Shown: positions 1-7,743 of the stretch, piece after piece | Layout: each line of letters opens with the position of its first letter | Position numbering within the stretch: position 1 is the stretch's first letter | Source of the DNA: CAZTLI01 sp964614375 | GTDB taxonomy: Bacteria > Chloroflexota > Anaerolineae > Aggregatilineales > Phototrophicaceae | DNA length: 25,429 nt | Direction: 5' to 3' | Assembly (NCBI GenBank): GCA_964614375.1 | Contig: CAZTLI010000017.1 | Span: 1 to 25,429, forward strand | The notes under the pieces: model-generated | What the model was told of the DNA's origin: nothing | The model's database searches: none | Seen by the model: only the letters and a program-made list of their open reading frames with translations | Program-made: the position numbers and the translations under genes

Positions 1-247
1 GCAGCGGGTCAATTATGACACCCAACACATAACCGACTATCCGATTATTGTCTTCTGCAACCAATGTTTGTGTATAGGCATCATCAATTCGACTGGCAAT
101 GCGTTGTGCATAGACCCGCGCTCCGTTCGATGAGGGCTGTGGCAATGCTGCATCCAGCGCATAATGATAGGCGACAAGCTGTTCCCATAAGCGCGCGATA
201 ACGTCCGCATCAGCAGCAGTCGCAGGACGAATTACAAGCGTATCCAT
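1..247 (-). CDS. GNAT-family N-acetyltransferase, N-terminal part (cut by window edge)
   Basis: This frame is open from an ATG at 247 to the window edge, giving about 82 residues. It begins MDTLVIRPATAADADVIARL, the usual beta1-alpha1 opening of a GNAT acetyltransferase. A later stretch (about residues 62-79) reads LVAEDNNRIVGYVLGVIIDP, matching the beta2-beta3 strands before the acetyl-CoA loop. The acetyl-CoA-binding R/Q-x-x-G-x-G/A motif would lie outside the window. The start overlaps the 3' end of the upstream GNAT gene by 16 nt in another frame, so the two are probably co-translated and may derive from a duplication. The substrate cannot be predicted. Confidence 0.8.
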   Translation of the reverse strand, partial: MDTLVIRPATAADADVIARLWEQLVAYHYALDAALPQPSSNGARVYAQRIASRIDDAYTQTLVAEDNNRIVGYVLGVIIDPL

Positions 248-705
248 AGGTCTTCCGTGCGCCGGACTGAACGAAACGTTTGCCAGAAGGCTTGCTCAAC
301 AGCATGATAACGCGATACAGTAACCACATACTGGTTAAGTTGCTGATGCTGAAACCAGCCCACCGCAGCAGTCAGTAACGCCTTCGCTGCACCCGGATAG
401 GCAGTGTGGGCATCCACCACCAGTTCATCTATGACACCATAACCTTCGGGCGCAAGACCCGGCGTATTCACCTGTTGATGGGCCAGAATATAGCCGATCA
501 CCTCTGCGCCGGCATCCCCGACAAAGACTGTATAGTCGTCCTGTGTGAGTAATGGTAACATCGCCTGCTTCCACTTAGCCTGTGCATCGGGAAGCATGGT
601 AAAATGGCGGTCAGTCTGGAGCAGCAGTGCCATACGCTCATACCAGAGTTCAAACATACGTGTCACATCAGCAGGGGTGGCAAGACGGATTGTGATTTGT
701 GTCAT
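232..705 (-). CDS. GNAT-family N-acetyltransferase
   Basis: This 157-residue protein has the length and layout of a single-domain GNAT enzyme, which transfers acetyl from acetyl-CoA to an amine in the cytoplasm. The opening MTQITIRLATPADVTRMFEL is beta1-alpha1. FVGDAGAEVIGYILA (about residues 61-75) gives beta2-beta3. GVIDELVVDAHTAYPGAAKALL (about 90-111) is beta4 and the acetyl-CoA loop, in a weak form (YPGAAKAL rather than the canonical RGxGxG/A), so binding or activity may be altered. The start is supported by GAGGTG five or so bases upstream. It overlaps the next GNAT gene by 16 nt. The substrate is unknown. Confidence 0.82.
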   Translation of the reverse strand: MTQITIRLATPADVTRMFELWYERMALLLQTDRHFTMLPDAQAKWKQAMLPLLTQDDYTVFVGDAGAEVIGYILAHQQVNTPGLAPEGYGVIDELVVDAHTAYPGAAKALLTAAVGWFQHQQLNQYVVTVSRYHAVEQAFWQTFRSVRRTEDLWIRL

Positions 706-728
706 AACACCTCACCCTATCGTCCGTT

Positions 729-757
729 AGGATAGCACCACAACCCCTGCAAAACAA
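729..757 (-). promoter_or_regulatory. Candidate promoter for the GNAT pair
   Basis: On the minus strand TTGTTT (752-757) and TATCCT (729-734) are separated by 17 bp, with TG at the extended -10 position (TGCTATCCT). Each box matches the consensus only partly. The position in the 72-bp divergent gap, about 24 bp before the start codon, is what supports it. Confidence 0.4.
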
Positions 758-777
758 GCAAGGATTAAACCAGACAT

Positions 778-3081
778 ATGACCACACACACAGACATCCC
801 ACACGCCTCACTGCCATTGTGGATGCGGCGCGCCCAACGCGGCGTGGATTGGGGCGTGTTGTTTGTGCTGGTGTTGAGTTTAGTGGCTGCCTGGCCTTTC
901 CTCATACAATCTGGCCTACCACGCACCAATGATACAGAACGCTATGTCTTTCGCACAGCGGATACCGTCGAAGCCTTGCGTGAAGGTCAGCTCTATCCCC
1001 GTTGGTCGCCGCATGTGCAAGGCGGCTATGGCGCGCCCATCGCGAATTATTATCCACCCGGCGCCCCCTATAGTGCGGCAGTTGTGGCGTTCCTATTCAC
1101 GAATAACTCGGTGCTTGCTATCCGCATCATCTACATTGTGTCGTTTTGCCTTGCCGGGTCGTTGACATATGTCGTGGTCACTCGCCATGTGAATGCCGCA
1201 GCCGGCGTGGTCGCGGCCATGTTGTATCTATTTAGTCCGTATGTTGGTCTCATCGCCCCGCACATCATTGGTGATTTACCCGGTGTCATGACCCTGGGAT
1301 TGATTCCAACACTCCTGTGGGCAGTAGGGCGATTATGTGTATTGAATCAACCGCTTGATGTTGCCATAGTCGGACTCACCACCACTGGTCTCATCCTAAC
1401 TGAACCGCGTGCCGCCGTAGTCGGGATATTCCTGGCGATTGCTATGGTCGGTTGGTATCAACGTGCCAGCGCCCGAACTGGAACATGGGTCAATATAATG
1501 CTGGCGCTGCTCATCGGCGTGGGATTGAGCGCATTTTATTGGATTCCGGCCTATTTTGAATCCAATCTCGTGCAGTGGGTCAGCATCCCGCCCGGTTCAG
1601 CCACACTGGAAATGGTATTGCCAGCCGTCTTCAGCCTACCAATACAGGTAGATTCACTGGCACTCATTCCGAGTGTGCCGTTGACATTCGGCGTAACTGC
1701 CCCGGCACTTGCCGTCATCTACCTACTAATCTGTATACGCATGAGAGACGGGTTCAACTTTCACATCCTATTCATTCTATTAGGCATCATACTCCTCTTC
1801 GTGGGGATTCTTATTCTTCCAACGCAAGTCTGGCTCATGGGGCCAATTGCGTTGTGTTTCGCTATCGGCGGCAGCGGCATCCTCCAACTTCGCCATCGGT
1901 ATAGCACCGAAATCCAGCGACTAATTCTTTCGGGTCTGATGATTGTCATCATCATCAGTGCAGTACCCGTCTGGCTGGCGCCACGCTGGTCGCCGACCTT
2001 TGGCACAACGACGCCGCTTGACCAGATTCTGTTTGAGCAGCAAGATTTTGGTATCGCTATCCTACCCAATCATGCGCCCTTGCCCACGACCATTGCCACT
2101 GACTTGCCGCATAACAATTTTTTGCTGCGGGGGTATCAGGAAAATGCTGTCAACCGACTCGCGCTAGACCGCAGCACCGCTATCCGCCTGGGCAGTGTGC
2201 TTGAACATACCGGGCACAGTGACCGCTTTCAGATACGGACTGCCAGCGCCATGACCCTGGACCTGCCGCTTGCTTATTTTCCCGGTTGGGAGGCCTACGT
2301 CAATGGTTCGCCCATCCCTTTGCGGCCCAATCCCGACACAGGACTCATTCAAATTGATGTCCCATCATTGCCGCGCAGTGGTACGCTTACTCTGTATTTT
2401 GGGACGACGCCTACCCGCACGCTCAGTTGGCTAGTCACATGGATCACACTGGCAATTATCGTGCTGCATACGAGCAGGCGCTTGAATCGATTAAAAATTT
2501 CGTATGATGATTTAGCATTACTCACCATTGCCGAAGCCCGCCTCGTCGGGTTGATTGTGGTGTGTTTTATCGTCGTCATCAGCCTGTTTGCGACACCGTT
2601 CTCACCAGCATCGCTTCGCACCCCACCGGGCAGTCAATTGCAGGATACCATTGCCCTCAACAGTCGCACCAATGTGGGTCTAGAAGTCGTGGCCTATCGC
2701 CTCCCACAAACGACGCTCCATCCGGGTGATACACTCAACATGACCTTGTACTGGATTAGCCTGCTGCCGGCCTTGACTCAGAACTATCAGGTACAGGCCT
2801 TCCTACGAACAGCAGACACTGAAATCCGATGGTTTCAGACCGAAACACATCCCCCGGGCTTATATCCCACGCGGCGCTGGTTGACCCGACTCTATGTGGC
2901 TGATACGCACGCGATCACCATATCCGACACGGCGGTACCCGGAGAGTACCAGATTGCGATTGAATTGATGACATGCAACCCGGAATGTACGCCAAATACG
3001 CGCGCCACCTTTGCCGATACGACAGGCACACCTGTCGGGGCGGTGCTCATTCTCCCAACGACTGTTCAAATCGCGCCTTGA
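778..3081 (+). CDS. Large polytopic membrane protein, PTPS-related/GT-C-like family, with C-terminal beta domain
   Basis: This 767-residue integral membrane protein has an N-terminal membrane segment at about 27-46. The loop after it (about 57-95) carries the diagnostic pattern EALREGQLYPRWSPHVQGGY followed by NYYPPGAPY. That is the signature of the '6-pyruvoyl-tetrahydropterin synthase related, membrane' family (Pfam PF10131 type). Despite the name, this family resembles GT-C glycosyltransferases that use lipid-linked sugars. Roughly ten hydrophobic segments fill residues 95-400. An extracytoplasmic soluble region follows (about 410-545), with PLAYFPGWEAYVNGSPIPL as seen in YfhO/GT-C proteins. 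Two more membrane segments lie near 550 and 595. A final beta-sandwich-like domain (about 625-767) contains LHPGDTLNMTLYW, a module I associate with Chloroflexota membrane glycosyltransferases. The exact substrate is unknown. The Shine-Dalgarno is weak (AAGGA about 13 nt upstream). Confidence 0.75.
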   Translation: MTTHTDIPHASLPLWMRRAQRGVDWGVLFVLVLSLVAAWPFLIQSGLPRTNDTERYVFRTADTVEALREGQLYPRWSPHVQGGYGAPIANYYPPGAPYSAAVVAFLFTNNSVLAIRIIYIVSFCLAGSLTYVVVTRHVNAAAGVVAAMLYLFSPYVGLIAPHIIGDLPGVMTLGLIPTLLWAVGRLCVLNQPLDVAIVGLTTTGLILTEPRAAVVGIFLAIAMVGWYQRASARTGTWVNIMLALLIGVGLSAFYWIPAYFESNLVQWVSIPPGSATLEMVLPAVFSLPIQVDSLALIPSVPLTFGVTAPALAVIYLLICIRMRDGFNFHILFILLGIILLFVGILILPTQVWLMGPIALCFAIGGSGILQLRHRYSTEIQRLILSGLMIVIIISAVPVWLAPRWSPTFGTTTPLDQILFEQQDFGIAILPNHAPLPTTIATDLPHNNFLLRGYQENAVNRLALDRSTAIRLGSVLEHTGHSDRFQIRTASAMTLDLPLAYFPGWEAYVNGSPIPLRPNPDTGLIQIDVPSLPRSGTLTLYFGTTPTRTLSWLVTWITLAIIVLHTSRRLNRLKISYDDLALLTIAEARLVGLIVVCFIVVISLFATPFSPASLRTPPGSQLQDTIALNSRTNVGLEVVAYRLPQTTLHPGDTLNMTLYWISLLPALTQNYQVQAFLRTADTEIRWFQTETHPPGLYPTRRWLTRLYVADTHAITISDTAVPGEYQIAIELMTCNPECTPNTRATFADTTGTPVGAVLILPTTVQIAP

Positions 3082-3087
3082 GATTGC

Positions 3088-3116
3088 TTGTTTTTCATCG
3101 GACACATCAGTACAAT
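3088..3116 (+). promoter_or_regulatory. Candidate promoter for the TPR-UroD-rsmD-IrrE-like run
   Basis: TTGTTT (3088-3093) and TACAAT (3111-3116) are separated by exactly 17 bp in the gap after the membrane-protein gene, about 30 bp before the TPR start codon. The -10 matches five of six consensus bases and the -35 three of six. Confidence 0.5.
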
Positions 3117-3147
3117 ACAGACGCTTAGTGTATGGACGGAGAGTATG

Positions 3148-3522
3148 ATGTCTACAATACGAACTGAATCACTCATTGGTCGTGCCTGGCGCCTGCATCG
3201 TGAAGGCAACAATCGCACAGCCATCGAAGAATTTGAAAGAATCCTCAAAACGACGCCCAATGATGTCGATACGCACTATGGGTTGGGGTTGGCGCTGCGC
3301 GCCGATGGTCAAAATGCCGCCGCAATTGAGGCATTCACCAAAGCGATGGAATTATCTCAAAAAGCGTATGATGCCAGTCGGCAGCTATCTGAAGCAGAAG
3401 GGCATCATGGTTCAAATGACCTCGAAACGACAGAGGATGACCGCTTCATGATGCTGCAACGCATGATTGGGCAGCGGTTACGCGAACTCGGTGTTAACAC
3501 GGATGAGACACACCACATATAG
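3148..3522 (+). CDS. Small tetratricopeptide-repeat (TPR) protein
   Basis: The protein is about 124 residues. Two TPR units are visible: SLIGRAWRLHREGNNRTAIEEFERIL and then the repeat containing THYGLGLALRADGQNAAAIE followed by AFTKAMEL. TPR helices form a scaffold that binds partner peptides, so this is probably an adaptor rather than an enzyme. The rest (about 85-124) is acidic and polar, with a short amphipathic helix FMMLQRMIGQRLREL. I chose the ATG at 3148 because GGAG (3138-3141) lies 6 nt upstream. The adjacent in-frame ATG at 3145 is the alternative, and the longer frame from 3088 begins inside the promoter. The stop is 2 nt before the UroD-family start, implying co-translation. Confidence 0.75.
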   Translation: MSTIRTESLIGRAWRLHREGNNRTAIEEFERILKTTPNDVDTHYGLGLALRADGQNAAAIEAFTKAMELSQKAYDASRQLSEAEGHHGSNDLETTEDDRFMMLQRMIGQRLRELGVNTDETHHI

Positions 3523-3524
3523 TA

Positions 3525-4523
3525 ATGAACAAACGCGAACGGTTGGAAAAAGCCATCAGCGGCGAAGCGCTGGACCGTGTTCCCGTTGCTCTCTGGCGAC
3601 ATTGGCCCGGTGATGACCAGCGCGCCGCCGATTTAGCGCGCGCCGTTGTCGATTTCCAGAAAAACTACGATTGGGATATGGTCTCTGTTTGCCCGGCGAA
3701 TACCTATAGTGTGCTCGATTATGGGGTTCAAGCCATCTGGGAAGATACGCTCGATGGTTGTTATCGTTGTGTACGACCCGCCGTTCGCCGATCTTTGGAA
3801 TGGACAGAACTCCGCCCACTCGACCCAATGCGCGGAGAACTCGGCAAACAATTAGAATGCCTGCGATTGGTTGGCGAGGCTTTGGGCAATGCAGATGCGC
3901 CAATCCTGCAAATCGTCTATAGTCCATTGATGCAAGCACAACTCGTCGCAGGAAAAGACCTCCTCATTCGTAACATCCGCACCCATCCAGACCGATTGCG
4001 TACCGGATTAAATATCATCACCGAAAGCACCCTGCGCTTTATTGAGGCCATACGCCGTACAGCGGTTGCCGGGATTATTTACATCATAGAACACGCCTGT
4101 TATGACATCATGCCCGAAAGCGAGTATCTGGAATTTGGTGTGCCCTATGACCGCAAGATTCTGGATGCCCTGCCCAATACATGGTCGTTGAATGGCATTC
4201 AGGTACAGGGTCAAGCGCCAATGCTGCGTGTCATTGCCGACTATCCAGTCCAATTCATCAACTGGGAAGATATTGATGGACGACCCAATTTAGAGCGCGG
4301 AAAGACCATGGTCAATGCGGCTGTTTGTGGCGGCCTATCGTCCTGGGAACATCTGCACAAGGGCACGCCCGCCATGATCCGCGATGCGGCACGACAAGCC
4401 ATCCAACAAACAGACGGGCGACGCCATATCCTCAGCGCAGGCCGCGCCATTCCCATCACGACACCGCTGTCGAATATCCGCGCCGTGCGCGAGGTCATGA
4501 ATACAAGCAAACAACAGGTATAA
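3525..4523 (+). CDS. Uroporphyrinogen decarboxylase (UroD)-superfamily protein, probably not HemE
   Basis: This 332-residue protein has the UroD fold signature. It opens with MNKRERLEKAISGEALDRVP, typical of UroD/MtaA-like corrinoid methyltransferase relatives. Later come PLMQAQLVAGKD (about 134-145), VAGIIYIIEHA, a substrate-pocket-like stretch LNGIQVQGQAPMLRVIADYP and FINWEDI near 250, and AVCGGLSS near 267-274. True HemE begins with a P-x-W-x-M-R-Q-A-G-R motif whose arginine binds substrate carboxylates. That motif is replaced here by VPVALWRHWPGDDQRAADLA, so haem synthesis is unlikely. A methyl-transfer or other decarboxylase-like role is possible, and the substrate is unknown. The gene sits 2 nt after the TPR gene and 2 nt before rsmD. 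Confidence 0.75.
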   Translation: MNKRERLEKAISGEALDRVPVALWRHWPGDDQRAADLARAVVDFQKNYDWDMVSVCPANTYSVLDYGVQAIWEDTLDGCYRCVRPAVRRSLEWTELRPLDPMRGELGKQLECLRLVGEALGNADAPILQIVYSPLMQAQLVAGKDLLIRNIRTHPDRLRTGLNIITESTLRFIEAIRRTAVAGIIYIIEHACYDIMPESEYLEFGVPYDRKILDALPNTWSLNGIQVQGQAPMLRVIADYPVQFINWEDIDGRPNLERGKTMVNAAVCGGLSSWEHLHKGTPAMIRDAARQAIQQTDGRRHILSAGRAIPITTPLSNIRAVREVMNTSKQQV

Positions 4524-4525
4524 CG

Positions 4526-5101
4526 ATGTCCTTGCGTGTAATAGCTGGCAGCGCCAAAGGTCGGCGCTTAAAAAAGGTGCCGGGCGATACCACACGCCCG
4601 ATTATGGATCGGGTGAAAGAAGCATTGTTCAACATCATCGGCACAAAAATCGTGGATGCAACTTTTCTTGACCTTTTCGGTGGAACAGGCAGTGTGGGTA
4701 TTGAGGCGTTGAGTCGCGGCGCGCGGCAGGCGGTATTCATCGAGCGCGACAAATTGGCCTATAAAACCATCCAGGCGAATTTAGAGTTAACCAAATTACG
4801 CAAAAACAGTGTCCTGCACCGCATGGATGCGTTCGATTATCTAAAGCGTAAACCCGCTTATCCTTTTGACTTTATCTATATCGCACCACCCCAATACAAA
4901 ACACTCTGGAAACAGTCACTTGACGCCCTGGAACAGAATCCCGGTTGGCTGCACGACAATACCCGTGTCATCATTCAGATCGATCCGAAAGAGCATGAAC
5001 AGGTACAGACGCCACACCTGATAGAAGTTGACCGTCGCAAATATGGCAATACCCTCCTGCTCTTCCTACAAACACAGGTGCCACCCGCAAATTCTGAATA
5101 A
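4526..5101 (+). CDS. rsmD: 16S rRNA (guanine966-N2)-methyltransferase RsmD family
   Basis: This 191-residue class I SAM-dependent methyltransferase is inferred to methylate the N2 of G966 in 16S rRNA during 30S assembly. The opening MSLRVIAGSAKGRRLKKVPG and the following TRPIMDRVKEALFNII are textbook RsmD. The SAM-binding motif I is FLDLFGGTGSVGIEALSRGA (about 48-67), followed by VFIERD (about 71-76). Motif IV, usually N/D-PP-Y/F, reads IAPPQY (about 114-119), so the first acidic or amide residue is replaced by alanine. The start at 4526 gives the expected length. An upstream in-frame extension runs into the UroD gene and is not needed. The short spacing suggests expression with its neighbours. 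Confidence 0.88.
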   Translation: MSLRVIAGSAKGRRLKKVPGDTTRPIMDRVKEALFNIIGTKIVDATFLDLFGGTGSVGIEALSRGARQAVFIERDKLAYKTIQANLELTKLRKNSVLHRMDAFDYLKRKPAYPFDFIYIAPPQYKTLWKQSLDALEQNPGWLHDNTRVIIQIDPKEHEQVQTPHLIEVDRRKYGNTLLLFLQTQVPPANSE

Positions 5102-5117
5102 AAGGAAGCGAATATTC

Positions 5118-5549
5118 ATGAGTGATTTACAACACCTTGAAGATATTGCGGCGGAACTGCTGGAACTGTATGCGATTGTCGCGCCACCCGTACCTGTCGA
5201 ACTGATTTTGCAGCAGCCAAAGGACAATCTATGGGGCGAGGTAGACATCAGCCAACTGTCTGGCAGTTTCCTGAATGTGCGTGAACACTATTCACCGCGC
5301 ATGTCGATGGCGCGATTGTTAGCGCGGCATGTGGCCTATAGTGAATGGGGGCGCGCCCGTAAAGTGTTCGAAATTCTTAAAAAAGACCCCAAACTTATCC
5401 AGATTTTCGCCCGAATGCTGATTATGCCCTACGATATGGTGATGAGCCTCAGCAGCGCGGCACGCAACCCAACTGCTATGAGTATGCACTTTGAAGTCCC
5501 GGAAGAAGATGCGCGCCTGCGCTTGCAAGAGATGAGCGAACAAAACTAA
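5118..5549 (+). CDS. ImmA/IrrE-like domain protein lacking the HExxH zinc motif
   Basis: This 143-residue protein follows the order of an ImmA/IrrE-type domain. An N-terminal helix leads into IVAPPVPVELILQQP (about 20-34), the family's 'PPVdve.I' element. SGSFLNVREHYSPRMSMARL (about 48-67) corresponds to the strand before the active-site helix. QIFARMLIMPYDMV (about 95-108) matches the FAxxLLMP element, and MHFEVPEEDARLRLQEM (about 123-139) matches the closing 'F.VS..A...RL' helix. The metallopeptidase HExxH is absent: the region reads LLARHVAYSEW. It is therefore probably non-catalytic, a binding or regulatory remnant. The start at 5118 has AAAGGAAG 9 nt upstream. Its stop codon overlaps the stop of the convergent gene. 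The function is unknown. Confidence 0.6.
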   Translation: MSDLQHLEDIAAELLELYAIVAPPVPVELILQQPKDNLWGEVDISQLSGSFLNVREHYSPRMSMARLLARHVAYSEWGRARKVFEILKKDPKLIQIFARMLIMPYDMVMSLSSAARNPTAMSMHFEVPEEDARLRLQEMSEQN

Positions 5550-7012
5550 TCGCGTTTCGCTAAAAAATCGCGGGCGAGCGCCAACGCATCTGCCACCGTA
5601 TGGACGCTATCCATAATCTGCGCTTCACGAATCACAGTCAACAATTCGCCAATAAGCGGGGATGGCTTTAGCGCCAATTCGCGCTTTAATAGCTCCCCAT
5701 CGACCAAAAGTGACGGGGCGACAAGTGCATCATAGCGAACGAAATAAGCATCCAACAAAACGCGCACCCGGTCAATCAGCACTAACCACCTATCCTGATC
5801 AACTTCCACACCAACTGTCCCCAGATAATCCGCGAGCGCCAGTAAGCACACATCAATCCCGGATGCACCCAACTCATGCCAGAAACGGTGAATCGCCAGC
5901 GGAGTCATCTCGTCGATTTGTTGCACACGATGAATGTGACGAATCATCGTGGTCAAACGCTGCTTTTCATCATTCGATAGGCGCAGCGTGCTGGCGCGTT
6001 CTTCTGCCAATTCCGCACTGTGCCGGGCGATTGCGTCTGCCGTCTCTGCGCTGGCTAAACTACATTCATGCAGCAGTGCGCCTAATATCAATATCACACG
6101 GTGTGCGCGATTGTTAGCCCACAGCGCATTGACGTGTGCAAAGAGGTCATCTCGCAAAGGGGACACCTGTATCGCAAACATGCCAATCGCAAAGGATGCT
6201 GTGACACTATCACTTCGCTTCGGACTGAATACTTCGGCGATTTGACCGAGATAATTCACCACTTGCAGCGTATGCTCCCAGTTACCGCGCTCATGCAAAG
6301 CGGTAATCTCCGGCACAATGATTTCCAACAAGCCCAGCGTATCTGCCACACGCAGCGCCCGTGCCGGTTGTGGCAACGCGAGCATGGTCACGAACTCATC
6401 GCGAATACGTTCCCATGATGTCGTTGTCAATTGAACTTTTTCGGCACGAAGCGCGCGCAACGTATCCGCTTCGATACGAAAATCAAGCTGCACACTCTGC
6501 CGGACGGCGCGCAATCCACGAATCGGGTCATCGGCGATAGCGTGGATTGTACAGGCCCGCAGGCGTTTGGCATCTATATCTTCCATACCACGCAGCGGGT
6601 CTATCAACAAGCTCAGATCACCCTGCAAATCTACCGCCATCGCGTTGCTTGTAAAATCTCTATCGTGCAAGTCTGCCAGCAGGCTATCACCCCGAAATTG
6701 CGCCACATCAATTGTCAGTTTCTGGTCGGAATGCGGTGTATCCAACAGAACGCGCGCCACACCGCGCTCTGCATCCATCACAAAAATGTCCCCATTGCAA
6801 CGATTCGCAATCGTGCGGGCTAAAGCGATAGAATCATGGGGAACGGCTAAATCGAGGTCTTTGATCGGGCGATGCAAATAGGCATCTCGGACAGCCCCGC
6901 CGACGATATAGACCGAGAATTCAATATCATGGAGCACGTCCTGCAAATCCAGCACCACATCAGGCCAGATCAGAGGCCGTTTTGGCGCGCGCGGCGTTAC
7001 AGCGTCACTCAT
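5546..7012 (-). CDS. CCA tRNA nucleotidyltransferase / poly(A) polymerase family protein
   Basis: The protein is 488 residues from the ATG at 7012. The N-terminal nucleotidyltransferase domain has VYIVGGAVRDAYLHRPIKDL followed by DLAV, giving the GG motif and the D-x-D metal ligands. RDFTSNAMAVDL and then DDPIRGLRAVRQSVQLDFRI are the class II CCA/PAP neck motifs. The C-terminal half has HD-superfamily helices, but the H-D pair is degenerate (GALLHECS), so phosphohydrolase activity is doubtful. The expected role is adding or repairing the tRNA 3'-CCA end. Separating full CCA, CC-only, A-only and poly(A) activity needs alignment, so no gene symbol is given. The ATG overlaps the hpt stop (ATGAGTGA) by 8 nt, implying translational coupling. 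The stop overlaps the convergent gene's stop by 4 nt. Confidence 0.82.
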   Translation of the reverse strand: MSDAVTPRAPKRPLIWPDVVLDLQDVLHDIEFSVYIVGGAVRDAYLHRPIKDLDLAVPHDSIALARTIANRCNGDIFVMDAERGVARVLLDTPHSDQKLTIDVAQFRGDSLLADLHDRDFTSNAMAVDLQGDLSLLIDPLRGMEDIDAKRLRACTIHAIADDPIRGLRAVRQSVQLDFRIEADTLRALRAEKVQLTTTSWERIRDEFVTMLALPQPARALRVADTLGLLEIIVPEITALHERGNWEHTLQVVNYLGQIAEVFSPKRSDSVTASFAIGMFAIQVSPLRDDLFAHVNALWANNRAHRVILILGALLHECSLASAETADAIARHSAELAEERASTLRLSNDEKQRLTTMIRHIHRVQQIDEMTPLAIHRFWHELGASGIDVCLLALADYLGTVGVEVDQDRWLVLIDRVRVLLDAYFVRYDALVAPSLLVDGELLKRELALKPSPLIGELLTVIREAQIMDSVHTVADALALARDFLAKRD

Positions 7013-7565
7013 CCAATTTTTCCAAATCAACCACACCGATAAAGGGCAAATTACGGAATTTTTCGTCCAGGTCTAGCCCATAGCCAAAAACGAACTTATT
7101 CTCGATGTGAAAGCCCGTATAATCCGGCGTAATATCCACCTCGCGCCGTGCGGCCTTGTTCAACAAAGTACATAATTTCAGACTAGCGGGATGCCGCGCC
7201 TGTAGGACCTCCATCACAAAGCGCAGAGTATGCCCGCTGTCGATGATGTCCTCGATAATGAGCAAATCACGTCCCTGAACTTCAGAGGTCAAATCCATAT
7301 CAATCCGCACACTACCGGAAGACGCCCGCGCCCCGGCCCCATAACTAGACGCCGCCATAAAATCAATCGTGTGCGGCACAGAAATATGGCGCATGATGTC
7401 ACACAGAAACATCACACCCCCCTTGAGGATGCAAATTAACACCAAATCTTTGCCGTCAGCATAGTCGGCGGAAATTTGGTGTCCTAATTCCGCAATTCGG
7501 GCTTGCAACCTGTCTTCCGGGATGAGGATTTCTTTCAGATAGTGCGTGTAGGGTGCTTCAGTCAT
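7005..7565 (-). CDS. hpt: Hypoxanthine (guanine) phosphoribosyltransferase
   Basis: This 186-residue cytoplasmic purine-salvage enzyme converts hypoxanthine or guanine plus PRPP to IMP or GMP. The PRPP-binding motif is LLIIEDIIDSGHTL (about 101-114). LICILKGGVMFLCDI (about 43-57) contains the KG pyrophosphate-binding dipeptide. KFVFGYGLDLDEKFRNLPFI near the C-terminus is the purine/metal-binding tail typical of bacterial HPRT. The ATG at 7565 gives the family length (about 180 residues). A 24-codon extension using a non-ATG start would reach into the promoter and is rejected. The upstream FHA gene is 178 bp away, so hpt probably has its own promoter. Confidence 0.93.
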   Translation of the reverse strand: MTEAPYTHYLKEILIPEDRLQARIAELGHQISADYADGKDLVLICILKGGVMFLCDIMRHISVPHTIDFMAASSYGAGARASSGSVRIDMDLTSEVQGRDLLIIEDIIDSGHTLRFVMEVLQARHPASLKLCTLLNKAARREVDITPDYTGFHIENKFVFGYGLDLDEKFRNLPFIGVVDLEKLDE

Positions 7566-7610
7566 TTGCCTGCCTGACACTATAAATGGCCTCTCGTGAG
7601 AATACGTGCC

Positions 7611-7616
7611 ATTATA
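7611..7616 (-). promoter_or_regulatory. Candidate -10 element upstream of hpt
   Basis: A perfect TATAAT lies on the minus strand 46 bp before the hpt ATG, in the 178-bp gap after the FHA gene. No convincing -35 is present at 16-18 bp; TTGTTG with a 15-bp spacer is the nearest. The rest of the gap (7617-7743) shows no gene or clear terminator. Confidence 0.45.
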
Positions 7617-7743
7617 GCGAATTTCAGCAGACAACAATCCCGCAATTTTTCACAAGAGGAAGCGAAGCTAAAACGCGCAATAGATAAACACCCGAAACAG
7701 TCTACCTATTGCACCCTGCGATTGTGATGGACGAGCGGTAGGG

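Noticed and set aside
3088..3147. Longer N-terminus for the TPR protein
   Set aside because: The extra codons overlap the candidate promoter and have no ribosome binding site, while ATG 3148 has GGAG 6 nt upstream.
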